From Planctomycetaceae bacterium (GTDB lineage: Bacteria; Planctomycetota; Planctomycetia; Pirellulales; Thermoguttaceae): DNA of 7,258 nucleotides. This document shows, in pieces, positions 1 through 6,571 of this stretch (positions within the stretch are counted from its first letter, which is position 1; every line of letters begins with the position of its first letter). A model generated the notes under the pieces. That model made no database searches and had not been told where the DNA came from. It saw only the letters and a program-made list of their open reading frames with translations. Position numbers and translations under genes: made by a program. The stretch covers positions 1 to 7,258 of the forward strand of contig JAISJZ010000096.1 in assembly GCA_031261125.1 (NCBI GenBank), in the 5' to 3' direction.

Positions 1-1457
1 AGCATCTTCATCCGCCGCCGCCGGTCATAGTCCGAAAGAGCGTTGTACTCCGTTAATTGCCGAACACCCGCCGATGCTAACAGTTGGTACCGCTCCTCCA
101 TCTTTTCAACCGCCCACGCCAAAATTGCCTCCGCTTTCCGCATATCGGTTACAACGGGGTGCATCAGGTGCGGTATCGTTCCATAAGGACTTAACTCTAC
201 CATTTTCGGGTCAATCATCAGCATCCGCACTTGTTCCGGCTCCCGCGTCATCAGAATTGACGAAATGATGGAATTCAGACAAACGCTTTTCCCGGTACCC
301 GTTCGACCGGCAATCAACAGATGCGGCATCTTCGCCAGGTCAACGACCATCGGATGACCGGCAACGTCTTTGCCGAGGTAAATCGGAATGTTAAACTTCG
401 CTGCCGCCTCCGGCGACAGTTCCATCACGTCCCGAAGACGGACGATTTGCCGCTGTTCGTTCGGCAATTCAACGCCGACGGTGTTTTTACCCGGTATCGG
501 TGCAACAATCCGCACCTTCGGTACTTTCATCGCAATTCCCAAATCATTCGACAGTGCCGTGATTTTATTGAGACGCAGTCCTTTTGCCAAGCAAAGTTCA
601 AACTGCGACACAACAGGACCGGTAGTAACATCAACGACTTCGACTTTGTATCCGAAATCGCCAAAAACTTTTTCGAGTTGTACCGCCTGCTGTCCGACCG
701 CTTCCCGCTGTGCCTCTTCGTCAAACGGTTTTGATACCGTCAGCAGTTCCCGCTGCGGCAATTCGTAATTTTCCAGTTTAATCGGTTCCGCCGGTTCAAC
801 CGTTCTTTGTTCCGGCGGCAATTTTTTCACGGTATCGCTGAGTTGCAGGATTTTTTCGCGGGAGTTTTTTGTGCCGCCGCCCTGCGGCGGAAAACTTTGC
901 GGTACGCGCGTTCCATTTTCTATTTTCCCGTCTTCCGCTCCTTGCTCCCTGCTTCTTTTCACCGGAATATCCGCGGCAAGCACGATACCGCCAGCCGCAA
1001 TACAGAAGAGAAAAATTTCAACGCCGGGCGAAGCGACATAACGTTCCAGCAGCAGCGACACAACGGTACCAAAATAGCCGCCGGGACCGATTGCCGAACC
1101 GAAGTGAAAGAAAACGTTTTTTCCGAAAATACTAAATAAACCGCAAATACCGGCGGCGGCTAAACACAGTCCAAACGTCCGCAGGACGAGTTGGTTCAAC
1201 GCTTTGCCGGTCAAACAGCGGTAAATGCAAAATCCAAGCGGAACGAAGAGTAAAAACGCCGTCCAGCCGATAGTATTGAGCAGGAACGACGACAGGTACG
1301 CTCCCAGCGGTCCGCTAAAATTTTCGATGCGTTCCGGTTTGGGAAACGCTTGAAAATCCGGCGGGTCGGCACAGGAATACCCTGTCAAACAGACGGCGGC
1401 GAAGACCGTCAGAACAAGTAATATGATTCCGATGAATTTCAGACCGAGCGGACGCAT
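1..1457 (-). CDS. ftsK: FtsK/SpoIIIE-family DNA translocase, C-terminal part beyond the left edge
   Basis: This is the N-terminal 485 residues of a septum-located, ATP-driven double-stranded DNA pump that clears chromosome ends during division. Reading the minus strand from ATG at 1457 gives an unbroken frame to the window edge. Hydrophobic segments lie near residues 7-26, 58-80, 92-111, 125-138 and 147-163. A short, poorly conserved linker follows (about 165-250), then the FtsK alpha domain (about 250-340) and the start of the beta/RecA motor. Walker A is GRTGTGKS (384-391); family members more often have A or T where this has R. The conserved strand MLMIDPKMVELSPYG (412-426) carries the Walker B aspartate, and IPHLMHPVVTD (428-438) is a family signature. 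The start is supported by AGGGA seven bases upstream. The family is usually 700-850 residues, so the end of the motor and the gamma domain lie outside. It sits 58 bases downstream of ubiA on the same strand, so co-transcription is likely. Confidence 0.95.
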   Translation of the reverse strand, partial: MRPLGLKFIGIILLVLTVFAAVCLTGYSCADPPDFQAFPKPERIENFSGPLGAYLSSFLLNTIGWTAFLLFVPLGFCIYRCLTGKALNQLVLRTFGLCLAAAGICGLFSIFGKNVFFHFGSAIGPGGYFGTVVSLLLERYVASPGVEIFLFCIAAGGIVLAADIPVKRSREQGAEDGKIENGTRVPQSFPPQGGGTKNSREKILQLSDTVKKLPPEQRTVEPAEPIKLENYELPQRELLTVSKPFDEEAQREAVGQQAVQLEKVFGDFGYKVEVVDVTTGPVVSQFELCLAKGLRLNKITALSNDLGIAMKVPKVRIVAPIPGKNTVGVELPNEQRQIVRLRDVMELSPEAAAKFNIPIYLGKDVAGHPMVVDLAKMPHLLIAGRTGTGKSVCLNSIISSILMTREPEQVRMLMIDPKMVELSPYGTIPHLMHPVVTDMRKAEAILAWAVEKMEERYQLLASAGVRQLTEYNALSDYDRRRRMKM

Positions 1458-1458
1458 A

Positions 1459-1479
1459 ACGGAACTCCCTTTGTTCCGT
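1459..1479 (-). promoter_or_regulatory. Hairpin carrying the ftsK ribosome-binding site in its loop
   Basis: On the plus strand, ACGGAAC (1459-1465) and GTTCCGT (1473-1479) form a perfect 7-bp inverted repeat around a 7-base loop. Read as ftsK mRNA (minus strand), the loop is AAAGGGA, which is the Shine-Dalgarno sequence, and the stem ends one base before the ATG at 1457. Seen directly: the repeat, the loop content and the spacing. Inferred: the stem would display the Shine-Dalgarno site in an exposed loop, or limit ribosome entry at the start codon, making it a possible translational control point. Confidence 0.5.
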
Positions 1480-1494
1480 ATATCGGCAATCTCA

Positions 1495-1514
1495 CCGCGG
1501 GACTTGCCCCGCGG
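1495..1514 (-). other. GC-rich hairpin between ubiA stop and ftsK
   Basis: CCGCGGG (1495-1501) and CCCGCGG (1508-1514) are a perfect 7-bp all-GC inverted repeat with a 6-base loop, starting one base past the ubiA stop codon (1516-1518). No T run follows on the minus strand, so it is not a standard intrinsic terminator. It could be an attenuating structure, or a 3'-end stabiliser that sets ubiA and ftsK message levels apart. Confidence 0.45.
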
Positions 1515-1515
1515 C

Positions 1516-2430
1516 TCAAACAACAAACGCATCGAGAACACCAATGAGGAACAAACCGATGGAAATAACCGCGTTCAAGTGAAAAAACGCAATGTTAACA
1601 CGGACAAGGGCAACACTCTGCTCTTTCTTCGGCGTTGCAATCCAATGTTCGGCTGCAAGAATCACTGCTGTTACCGCAACGCCGCACCAAAACAGAACTC
1701 CGAACGGCGGATACACCAGCGGCACCGCCGCAAACAGCACAACGGCAACCGCCTGACACAATGCCGCTAACCGAAACGCCGCCGAAACACCGAAGCGACC
1801 GGGAACACTATGCAAGCCGGTTTTTTTGTCAAACTCCGCATCCTGCGTTGCGTAAATGATGTCGAAACTGGAACTCCAGAACAAAACGGCAAGCCCCAGA
1901 ATCATCGGCGGCCATTCGGGAGGTACCAACGCTGTCGGCGGTCGGATAACAACCCACGCCGCCATCGGGGCAAGCATCAATGCTGTTCCGAGCCAAAAGT
2001 GCGCTCCCGCCGTCCACCGTTTCGCATAACTGTACAGCAGCAAAAAAAACAGCACCGGTACCGAAAACACAGCCGGAATAACATTCGGAAAAAACAGCAG
2101 CGTTGACGCGATGAAACCGAGAGAACAGCAGGTGGTAAAAATCCAAACGGATGAAACGGTTAAAAGTTTTTTCGGCAGATGCCGGTTTGCCGTTCGCGGA
2201 TTTACTGCGTCAATTTTACGGTCGGCAATGCGGTTGAAACTCATCGCGGCACTTCGGGCAAACACCATACACAGCAGGATACCGGCAGCGTCAGTGAACC
2301 GCAAATGCCAAGCAGGATTTTCCGACAGGTTCAATTTCACCGCCATTGCCGCACTCAACAGAGCAAACGGCAGCGCAAATAATGTATGAGAAAAACGAAT
2401 CAGTTCCAGATATTTTACGATGGTGTTCAT
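1516..2430 (-). CDS. ubiA: UbiA-family 4-hydroxybenzoate (or MqnP-type) polyprenyltransferase
   Basis: This is an integral membrane enzyme that attaches a polyprenyl chain to an aromatic acid during quinone synthesis. At 304 residues it is the usual family length. The first Asp-rich motif is N66-RIA-D70-RKI-D74, followed by NPRT and R83-HLP. The second is D190-IIYATQ-D197-AEF-D201 with K203 and the GLHSVPGRFG segment. Together they bind the Mg-diphosphate of the prenyl donor. About eight or nine hydrophobic segments are visible. The start RFSHTLFALPFALL near residue 12 is typical of the UbiA/MqnP group. Many bacteria outside Proteobacteria make menaquinone by the futalosine route, where MqnP performs this step; sequence alone does not separate UbiA from MqnP. 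No Shine-Dalgarno site precedes the ATG, but the N-terminal alignment supports this start. ftsK follows 58 bases downstream. Confidence 0.93.
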   Translation of the reverse strand: MNTIVKYLELIRFSHTLFALPFALLSAAMAVKLNLSENPAWHLRFTDAAGILLCMVFARSAAMSFNRIADRKIDAVNPRTANRHLPKKLLTVSSVWIFTTCCSLGFIASTLLFFPNVIPAVFSVPVLFFLLLYSYAKRWTAGAHFWLGTALMLAPMAAWVVIRPPTALVPPEWPPMILGLAVLFWSSSFDIIYATQDAEFDKKTGLHSVPGRFGVSAAFRLAALCQAVAVVLFAAVPLVYPPFGVLFWCGVAVTAVILAAEHWIATPKKEQSVALVRVNIAFFHLNAVISIGLFLIGVLDAFVV

Positions 2431-2437
2431 TTAGGAA

Positions 2438-2450
2438 ATTGTACATTGTA
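2438..2450 (-). promoter_or_regulatory. Candidate -10 elements for ubiA
   Basis: Two TACAAT hexamers on the minus strand (plus-strand attgta at 2438-2443 and 2445-2450) lie just upstream of the ubiA ATG at 2430. I find no convincing -35 box at the right spacing. Use of the distal hexamer would give a leader of only about 8 bases, which fits the missing Shine-Dalgarno site. This is a weak call. Confidence 0.25.
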
Positions 2451-2470
2451 TTGGAAAAAACGGTACCCTC

Positions 2471-2499
2471 TTGACAGCGTTCCTGCCGTCCGGGACAAT
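2471..2499 (+). promoter_or_regulatory. Sigma70-like promoter for the membrane-protein gene
   Basis: A perfect -35 TTGACA (2471-2476) is separated by 17 bases from GACAAT (2494-2499), which matches 4 of 6 positions of TATAAT. Transcription would begin near 2506 and give a leader of about 50 bases to the ATG at 2556. It lies in the divergent gap with ubiA, which fits the gene layout. Confidence 0.55.
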
Positions 2500-2555
2500 G
2501 ACGCTGACTATTGCCGCAACGCCGACGGCGGGCGGTTCCTGCGTTTCAATGTTTT

Positions 2556-3944
2556 ATGCCGACATCGTTTTTCCAATATGAGATGCTGCCGACGACGTGG
2601 TTCTACCTGTCTGCGCTGATTATATTGGCAGCGTTCTTCAAGTTTAACCGGTTTTGGAGTATCCGCAATCTCGACCTGTTCGGCTTAATAATGCTCACAC
2701 CCGGCTTGCTGCTGCTGGCAATGAACGACAATCAGTGGGGCTACGTTTGGCTGTTCGGCATCGGTCTGCTGCTTGCCGTCCGGCTGTTGTTCGACAATGT
2801 AATGGTACGCCGACCGCTGCTTGAACCCAACCTTACACCCGGCGGATTGACGTTTTCCTGTTTCTTCCTGTTTTTTTTCGTTGTTGCCGCCGTAACCGTG
2901 AACCGCGGCGACCGGATTGACACCGTCCGTACCGTTCGACTGGAACAAATTCTGACAACTCGGCATCTCGCTCAACAAACCGGCATCAATTTGGAAACCC
3001 GAACGCTGCCCCGAAATGAATTGAAGAATCAGCCGCCCGGTTTTTTGCCGTTTTTGGTGTTTTCCGAACACGTCAATCTGCTTTTTGTTCCGCCGCCGGG
3101 CATCCGCCGGGAAATCCTGCAACTGCCGGCGAAAGAAACAACCGCTGCCGTTTTGCCGGAACCGATGCTGGAAGAACCTGTTCCGGCGGCGTTGCGTCCC
3201 GCTGCTCCGCCGACTACGGGCTGGCTCATCACGGCGGTTAGTTCGATTGTTGCCGTTCACCTGCTCATTGTGTTCGGATTCATTTACATCGGACATTGTC
3301 ATTTCGGCAATATCCGTACCGGAGTTGCCTGTGCTACGCTGTACCTCCTTGTTCCTTATTCCGACCAGATGCTCGGTCGGCTCGACCATTTACTTCCGGC
3401 GGCATTAATCCTTTGGGGCGTTGCGTTGTACCGCCGTCCGTTTTTTTCCGGTCTGTTTATCGGTACCGCTGCCGCGCTGGTTTGGTATCCTGTCTTTCTC
3501 GTTCCGCTTTGGTGCAGTTTTTATCGGCATAGAGGATGGATTCGGTTTCTCGCCGGTATTGTTTCGGCTGCTGTCCTGTTTATACTGCTGTTGTTGTTTT
3601 CACCGTCCGGCTTGGGCAATTACGGCGAACAAATCATTCATCTGTTAGGAAAAAGCAGTTTCTTCATATTCAGCGAAGCAGACGGCTTTTGGAGTTTTCA
3701 CGACAACGTTTATCGGATTCCGATACTTGCCGTCTTTTTTGTTTTTTGTTTCGGAATGATTTTGTGGCCCTCGCACAAGCATCTGGCAACGCTGTTAAGT
3801 TGTTCGGCGTTGTTGATGCTCGGCGTTCAATTTTGGCAGATACATCAGGGCGGTTTGTATATTGCGTGGTATTTGCCGCTGGTGATATTAACGATATTCC
3901 GTCCGAATTTGGAAGACCGGATTGCTTCAAGCGTCGCGGTGTGA
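2556..3944 (+). CDS. Polytopic membrane protein of unknown function with one extramembrane domain
   Basis: The protein is 462 residues from ATG 2556. The frame stays open back to a TTG at 2511 and has another ATG at 2583; none of the starts has a clear Shine-Dalgarno site, so the start is uncertain by up to 24 residues. Four hydrophobic segments lie in the first ~110 residues, then a soluble stretch (about 112-215) with a Pro/Ala-rich end, then about eight more membrane segments to the C terminus. The phrases FFKFNRFWSIRNLDLFGL and RRPLLEPNL, between and after the first membrane segments, look to me like a conserved planctomycete-type hypothetical family. The C-terminal half, with repeated aromatic-rich helices (LVWYPVFLVPLW, LYIAWYLPLVIL), resembles GT-C fold glycosyltransferases such as the GT87/DUF2029 group in style only; I see no decisive catalytic motif. 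Its own promoter lies upstream, and the htrA-like gene follows 110 bases later on the same strand. Confidence 0.85.
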   Translation: MPTSFFQYEMLPTTWFYLSALIILAAFFKFNRFWSIRNLDLFGLIMLTPGLLLLAMNDNQWGYVWLFGIGLLLAVRLLFDNVMVRRPLLEPNLTPGGLTFSCFFLFFFVVAAVTVNRGDRIDTVRTVRLEQILTTRHLAQQTGINLETRTLPRNELKNQPPGFLPFLVFSEHVNLLFVPPPGIRREILQLPAKETTAAVLPEPMLEEPVPAALRPAAPPTTGWLITAVSSIVAVHLLIVFGFIYIGHCHFGNIRTGVACATLYLLVPYSDQMLGRLDHLLPAALILWGVALYRRPFFSGLFIGTAAALVWYPVFLVPLWCSFYRHRGWIRFLAGIVSAAVLFILLLLFSPSGLGNYGEQIIHLLGKSSFFIFSEADGFWSFHDNVYRIPILAVFFVFCFGMILWPSHKHLATLLSCSALLMLGVQFWQIHQGGLYIAWYLPLVILTIFRPNLEDRIASSVAV

Positions 3945-4054
3945 TTGGAAACAAATTATTTTTTCCAAAAACGGCCGAACAATTCCGCCGTGATTTTCGT
4001 ATAACTCGTATAACACTCCAGCCGGGCGGCTGTGCCGCTGGTTTCCATCGAAAA
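3945..4054 (+). other. Intergenic stretch: AT-rich hairpin and tandem CGTATAAC repeat upstream of the protease gene
   Basis: Directly after the TGA at 3942-3944, TTGGAAA (3945-3951) pairs with TTTCCAA (3962-3968) across a 10-base loop; there is no T run beyond it, so it is at best a weak terminator. Further on, CGTATAAC occurs twice in tandem (3998-4005 and 4007-4014, 9-base period). Each copy contains TATAAC, a fair -10 match, but no -35 is seen. The tandem pair could be a promoter with alternative -10 boxes or a pair of regulator half-sites. The call is tentative. Confidence 0.3.
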
Positions 4055-5290
4055 ATGAAAAAAATCCTGCCCCTTTTGACCGCCTGTATCTTCGGTTTCA
4101 CCGCAACCATCGGGTTGCTTTTCTTTGTGTTTTCAGGGGAAAAACCGTCGAACGCTCAATCGCTGCCGTTTATGCCCCGGCAGCGGGAGCAAACGGTGCC
4201 GCCGGTGCAAACGCCGCCGGCACTGCCGATTCCTGAAACACCGTCAACGCTGCCGAGACCGAACGAAAGTCCGCTGTACATTGAACGCTACGCCGAACTG
4301 CTGCCCGAAGAACGGAATTCAATTCAGGTCTATGAACGCTGCAATAAAAGTGTTGTCAATATCGACACACAAACAACAATCAGCGTCTTTCTTATCGGCG
4401 AATTTGACGAACCGGGGGCGGGCAGCGGCATTGTCCTTGATAAAGCGGGACATATTTTGACAAACTCGCACGTTATCAGTAAAGCCAATTCCGTGTCGGT
4501 AACGCTGTTTAACGGCGATGTTTATCCGGCGACCGTTGTCGGCGAAGACCCAATAACCGACCTCGCCGTTGTGAAAATCAAAGCACCGGAAAAAGATTTA
4601 TTTCCGGCTGTAACGGCGGATTCATCCCGATTGCTCATCGGGCAAAAGGTCTATGCTATCGGTAATCCGTTCGGATTGGAACGGACGTTCACCGGCGGTT
4701 TGATTTCGAGTTTGAACCGTTCGATACCGGGGCGGTTCGAGGCGAGGTCGATTAAGGGGGTCATTCAGATTGACGCGGCAATCAATCCCGGAAACTCCGG
4801 CGGGGTGTTGCTGGATTCCCAAGGGCGGATGATTGGCATCAACACGGCGATTGCCAGTCAGTCCGGCGGGTCAAACGGCATCGGATTTGCGATTCCGGCG
4901 AACACGATTGCCCGAATCGCACCGCAACTGATTCGGAACGGCAAGGTTGTCCGCGGCGATGTCGGCATTATGAAGGTGCGGGAAGTAGAACGGGACGGCA
5001 AACGCGGACTGATGGTGATTTCGCTGGTTCCGAAGGGGGCAGCGGAAAAAGCCGGCTTGCGTTGTCCGAAAGTAACGAAGGAGCGGCAAATTTTGCGGGG
5101 GGCGTTTGTGATTGAAACGCCGAAAATTGATATGTCGGCGGCAGATATGATTGTCGCAGTGAACGGTTCGACAACGAAGAAGGCGGACGATTTTACGGCG
5201 GTGATTGACGAACACAAGCCGGGCGACAAACTGATGCTGGATGTTTTGCGGAACGGTAATATGGTGCAAATTGCGGTCGTGCTGGAATAA
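4055..5290 (+). CDS. HtrA/DegS-like trypsin-type serine protease with a single PDZ domain
   Basis: This is an envelope serine protease of 411 residues that should cleave misfolded or regulatory substrates outside the cytoplasmic membrane. An uncleaved-looking N-terminal membrane segment (about 4-26, after MKK) is followed by a Pro-rich linker (about 38-72) and the chymotrypsin-fold domain (about 90-295). The triad is complete: H139 in TNSHVIS, D169 in ITDLAVVKI, S248 in INPGNSGG. AIGNPFGLERTFTGGLISS and GIGFAIP are classic HtrA segments. One PDZ domain occupies about 296-411; its middle carries an extra charged stretch (about 336-360) before the segment MIVAVNGSTTKKADDF. One PDZ plus an anchor resembles DegS more than DegP. 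The frame stays open for 173 codons upstream, but the KKILPLL membrane start fixes ATG 4055 as most likely; it has no Shine-Dalgarno site. The gene ends before a strong hairpin. Confidence 0.95.
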   Translation: MKKILPLLTACIFGFTATIGLLFFVFSGEKPSNAQSLPFMPRQREQTVPPVQTPPALPIPETPSTLPRPNESPLYIERYAELLPEERNSIQVYERCNKSVVNIDTQTTISVFLIGEFDEPGAGSGIVLDKAGHILTNSHVISKANSVSVTLFNGDVYPATVVGEDPITDLAVVKIKAPEKDLFPAVTADSSRLLIGQKVYAIGNPFGLERTFTGGLISSLNRSIPGRFEARSIKGVIQIDAAINPGNSGGVLLDSQGRMIGINTAIASQSGGSNGIGFAIPANTIARIAPQLIRNGKVVRGDVGIMKVREVERDGKRGLMVISLVPKGAAEKAGLRCPKVTKERQILRGAFVIETPKIDMSAADMIVAVNGSTTKKADDFTAVIDEHKPGDKLMLDVLRNGNMVQIAVVLE

Positions 5291-5294
5291 CCGC

Positions 5295-5335
5295 TTTCAA
5301 AAAAATTCCTCTTAATTTCAAAAGATTTTCTCTTA
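5295..5335. repeat. Two near-identical 20-base copies, 21-base period, after the protease gene
   Basis: The copies at 5295-5314 and 5316-5335 both follow the pattern TTTCAAAA then a T/C-rich end CTCTTA or CTCTTA-like, agreeing at 17 of 20 positions. They lie between the htrA stop codon and the terminator hairpin. It may be only a local slippage duplication in untranslated DNA. Confidence 0.6.
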
Positions 5336-5343
5336 CTGAAACA

Positions 5344-5396
5344 AACCGGAAGTGTAGGCGTACCCGCCGTAACTTCCGGTTGAATCATTTTTCTTC
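5344..5396. terminator. Bidirectional intrinsic terminator between convergent genes
   Basis: AACCGGAAGT (5344-5353) and ACTTCCGGTT (5372-5381) form a perfect 10-bp stem. Inside it GGCG (5357-5360) pairs with CGCC (5365-5368) around TACC, separated from the outer stem by a GTA/GTA internal loop. On the plus strand a T-rich stretch (to about 5396) follows, which would end the htrA transcript. On the minus strand the hairpin begins three bases after the TGA of the convergent gene (5385-5387) and is followed by the weaker TGTTTC. Confidence 0.75.
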
Positions 5397-6281
5397 ATTT
5401 ATCACGATTTCGTTTCCGGCAGCATCAAAGTTGATAACATCACCCGATTGGGTGCCGCGTAGTGCCAACAACAATGCTCGGTTGTAATCCTTTTGAACCC
5501 TGTTGGGGAAAAAATTCATACCGCTGGCGTAATGTTTTGGCTCACCTAACTCTTTTTTTAGCACTGTCCATTTTGCCTTCCAATTTCCGTGTGTATGCGG
5601 AAGATGCAACACAATATCCGGTTTTTTGTTTTTGTATGCCTCTGCAAACGCCGCAACCAATTTTCCTTTTATCGTGTGGGTCTTGGCATTCTTGCGAGCA
5701 TTAACCATCGATAAATCGTGGCAACCCAGTACAGCAACATTTTCGCCTTTCGGTGTAATAAAATGGGAATCCATAGGATGCCGGACGAGCATTTTGACTT
5801 GTTTACCTGGATACGTTTTTCCTGTCCAGTGAATAATCTCGTTCTTGCGGGTATCACAAACCGCAACACATTCGATAGACAACCCTATTTCTGATGGTTT
5901 GCTGTCGATACCAACAACAAAATAATCCGTAATTTTCGACAAGCCGCCGTCAAGGTCGCTGATAAAATCGACAACAATCTTTTCCGCTTCCGGTTGCAAT
6001 AACTGAATGGACGAAAGATTCTGCAATTCGTTGAGGGACTTATCCTGCAATTCCGCGGGAAAATCGAAGCTGTCGAGAACACCACCGGGAGTTAGGACGT
6101 ATTCAAACTGCCGTTTTCCATACTCGGTTCTAATGATATGGTTGAGGGCATTTGCAACAATTTTAGCCGTATCCTTCGTGTTTCGTGGTTTGCAATCCTC
6201 CGGTTTAACCTTCTTTATTTTGCCGACAGGGAGATTGTCCTTGTTCGTCAGAACAACACGTGCAATTTTGTGTTTGGACAT
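5385..6281 (-). CDS. Unrecognised 298-residue protein with clustered Cys/His/Asp residues
   Basis: I do not recognise this family. The frame opens at a TTG at 6302, but the ATG at 6281 (MSKHKIARVV) has AGAGGA seven bases upstream and is the better start. There is no signal peptide or membrane segment, so it should be cytoplasmic. The N-terminal ~60 residues are Lys-rich. The predicted beta strands DYFVVGIDS (119-127), NVAVLGCHDL (181-190) and PDIVLHLPHTHG (221-232) suggest an alpha/beta fold. C187-H188-D189 and H226, H229, H231 could form a metal or catalytic site, with W234 and W238 after it. The C terminus ends in acidic NEIVINEEK. It has its own promoter and terminator, so it is a single-gene unit. 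It is more AT-rich than the genes to its left and lies next to transposon DNA, which suggests accessory status. A hydrolase or nuclease-like enzyme is possible, but this is a guess. Confidence 0.88.
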   Translation of the reverse strand: MSKHKIARVVLTNKDNLPVGKIKKVKPEDCKPRNTKDTAKIVANALNHIIRTEYGKRQFEYVLTPGGVLDSFDFPAELQDKSLNELQNLSSIQLLQPEAEKIVVDFISDLDGGLSKITDYFVVGIDSKPSEIGLSIECVAVCDTRKNEIIHWTGKTYPGKQVKMLVRHPMDSHFITPKGENVAVLGCHDLSMVNARKNAKTHTIKGKLVAAFAEAYKNKKPDIVLHLPHTHGNWKAKWTVLKKELGEPKHYASGMNFFPNRVQKDYNRALLLALRGTQSGDVINFDAAGNEIVINEEK

Positions 6282-6288
6282 TTGAATT

Positions 6289-6294
6289 TCCTCT
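6289..6294 (-). promoter_or_regulatory. Ribosome-binding site that sets the start of the unknown gene
   Basis: AGAGGA on the minus strand ends seven bases before the ATG at 6281. It falls inside the longer reading frame that opens at the TTG at 6302, so it argues against that upstream start. It is one of the clearest Shine-Dalgarno sites in the window. Confidence 0.7.
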
Positions 6295-6337
6295 GTTAAC
6301 AAAAGGGTTAATGGTTAGGGCACGCCCACAATCCGTA

Positions 6338-6365
6338 ATTATAGTGTAGTCGATATAAAAATCAA
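6338..6365 (-). promoter_or_regulatory. Sigma70-like promoter for the unknown gene
   Basis: Read on the minus strand, a -35 TTGATT (plus 6360-6365; 4 of 6 consensus positions) and a perfect -10 TATAAT (plus 6338-6343) are separated by 16 bases. Transcription would start near 6331 and give a leader of about 50 bases to the ATG at 6281. This is the best -10 box seen in the window. Confidence 0.7.
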
Positions 6366-6396
6366 CATAACAATTATTACCGCGGCAGTTGCTCAG

Positions 6397-6449
6397 CCAA
6401 GACACAACCGGAAACCGGGTGTCCCATCCTCCGCACCAAGATACAACCG
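6397..6449. repeat. Pair of 14-base direct repeats between the unknown gene and the transposase
   Basis: CCAAGACACAACCG (6397-6410) and CCAAGATACAACCG (6436-6449) differ at one base and lie 39 bases apart. CCGCGGCA also occurs twice, at 6380-6387 and 6447-6454. The 6380-6540 stretch otherwise holds no gene I can support. The left end of the transposon must fall somewhere in this gap, but I cannot identify its terminal inverted repeat without the right end. Confidence 0.6.
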
Positions 6450-6571
6450 CGGCAAGACAAAGTCAACCGAGGTGTAACAATTTTCAGTCCAACTGCAAGT
6501 TTTTTTTCTAACAAAAGTTTTTTAATTCCGTATAGATGAATAGGACATTCATTACCATTACGGAGTTTCCA

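Noticed and set aside
321..1139. Several plus-strand open frames opposite ftsK
   Set aside because: They are antisense to a continuous, motif-bearing FtsK frame and show no recognisable protein.
2685..3389. A 234-codon minus-strand open frame opposite the membrane protein gene
   Set aside because: Its translation is low-complexity (rich in Q, N, R, G) and is the antisense image of a clearly hydrophobic, promoter-bearing gene; no ribosome-binding site or motif supports it.
3536..4054. An N-terminal extension of the protease of 173 codons, overlapping the membrane protein gene
   Set aside because: The frame is open but reads as scrambled residues in another frame of the upstream gene; the membrane-anchor start MKKILPLL at 4055 fits HtrA proteins.
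6319..6476. An open plus-strand stretch reading AVAQPRHNRKPGVPS and PRYNRGKTK
   Set aside because: There is no start codon with a ribosome-binding site, it overlaps the promoter of the minus-strand gene, and the repeated look again follows from the direct repeats.
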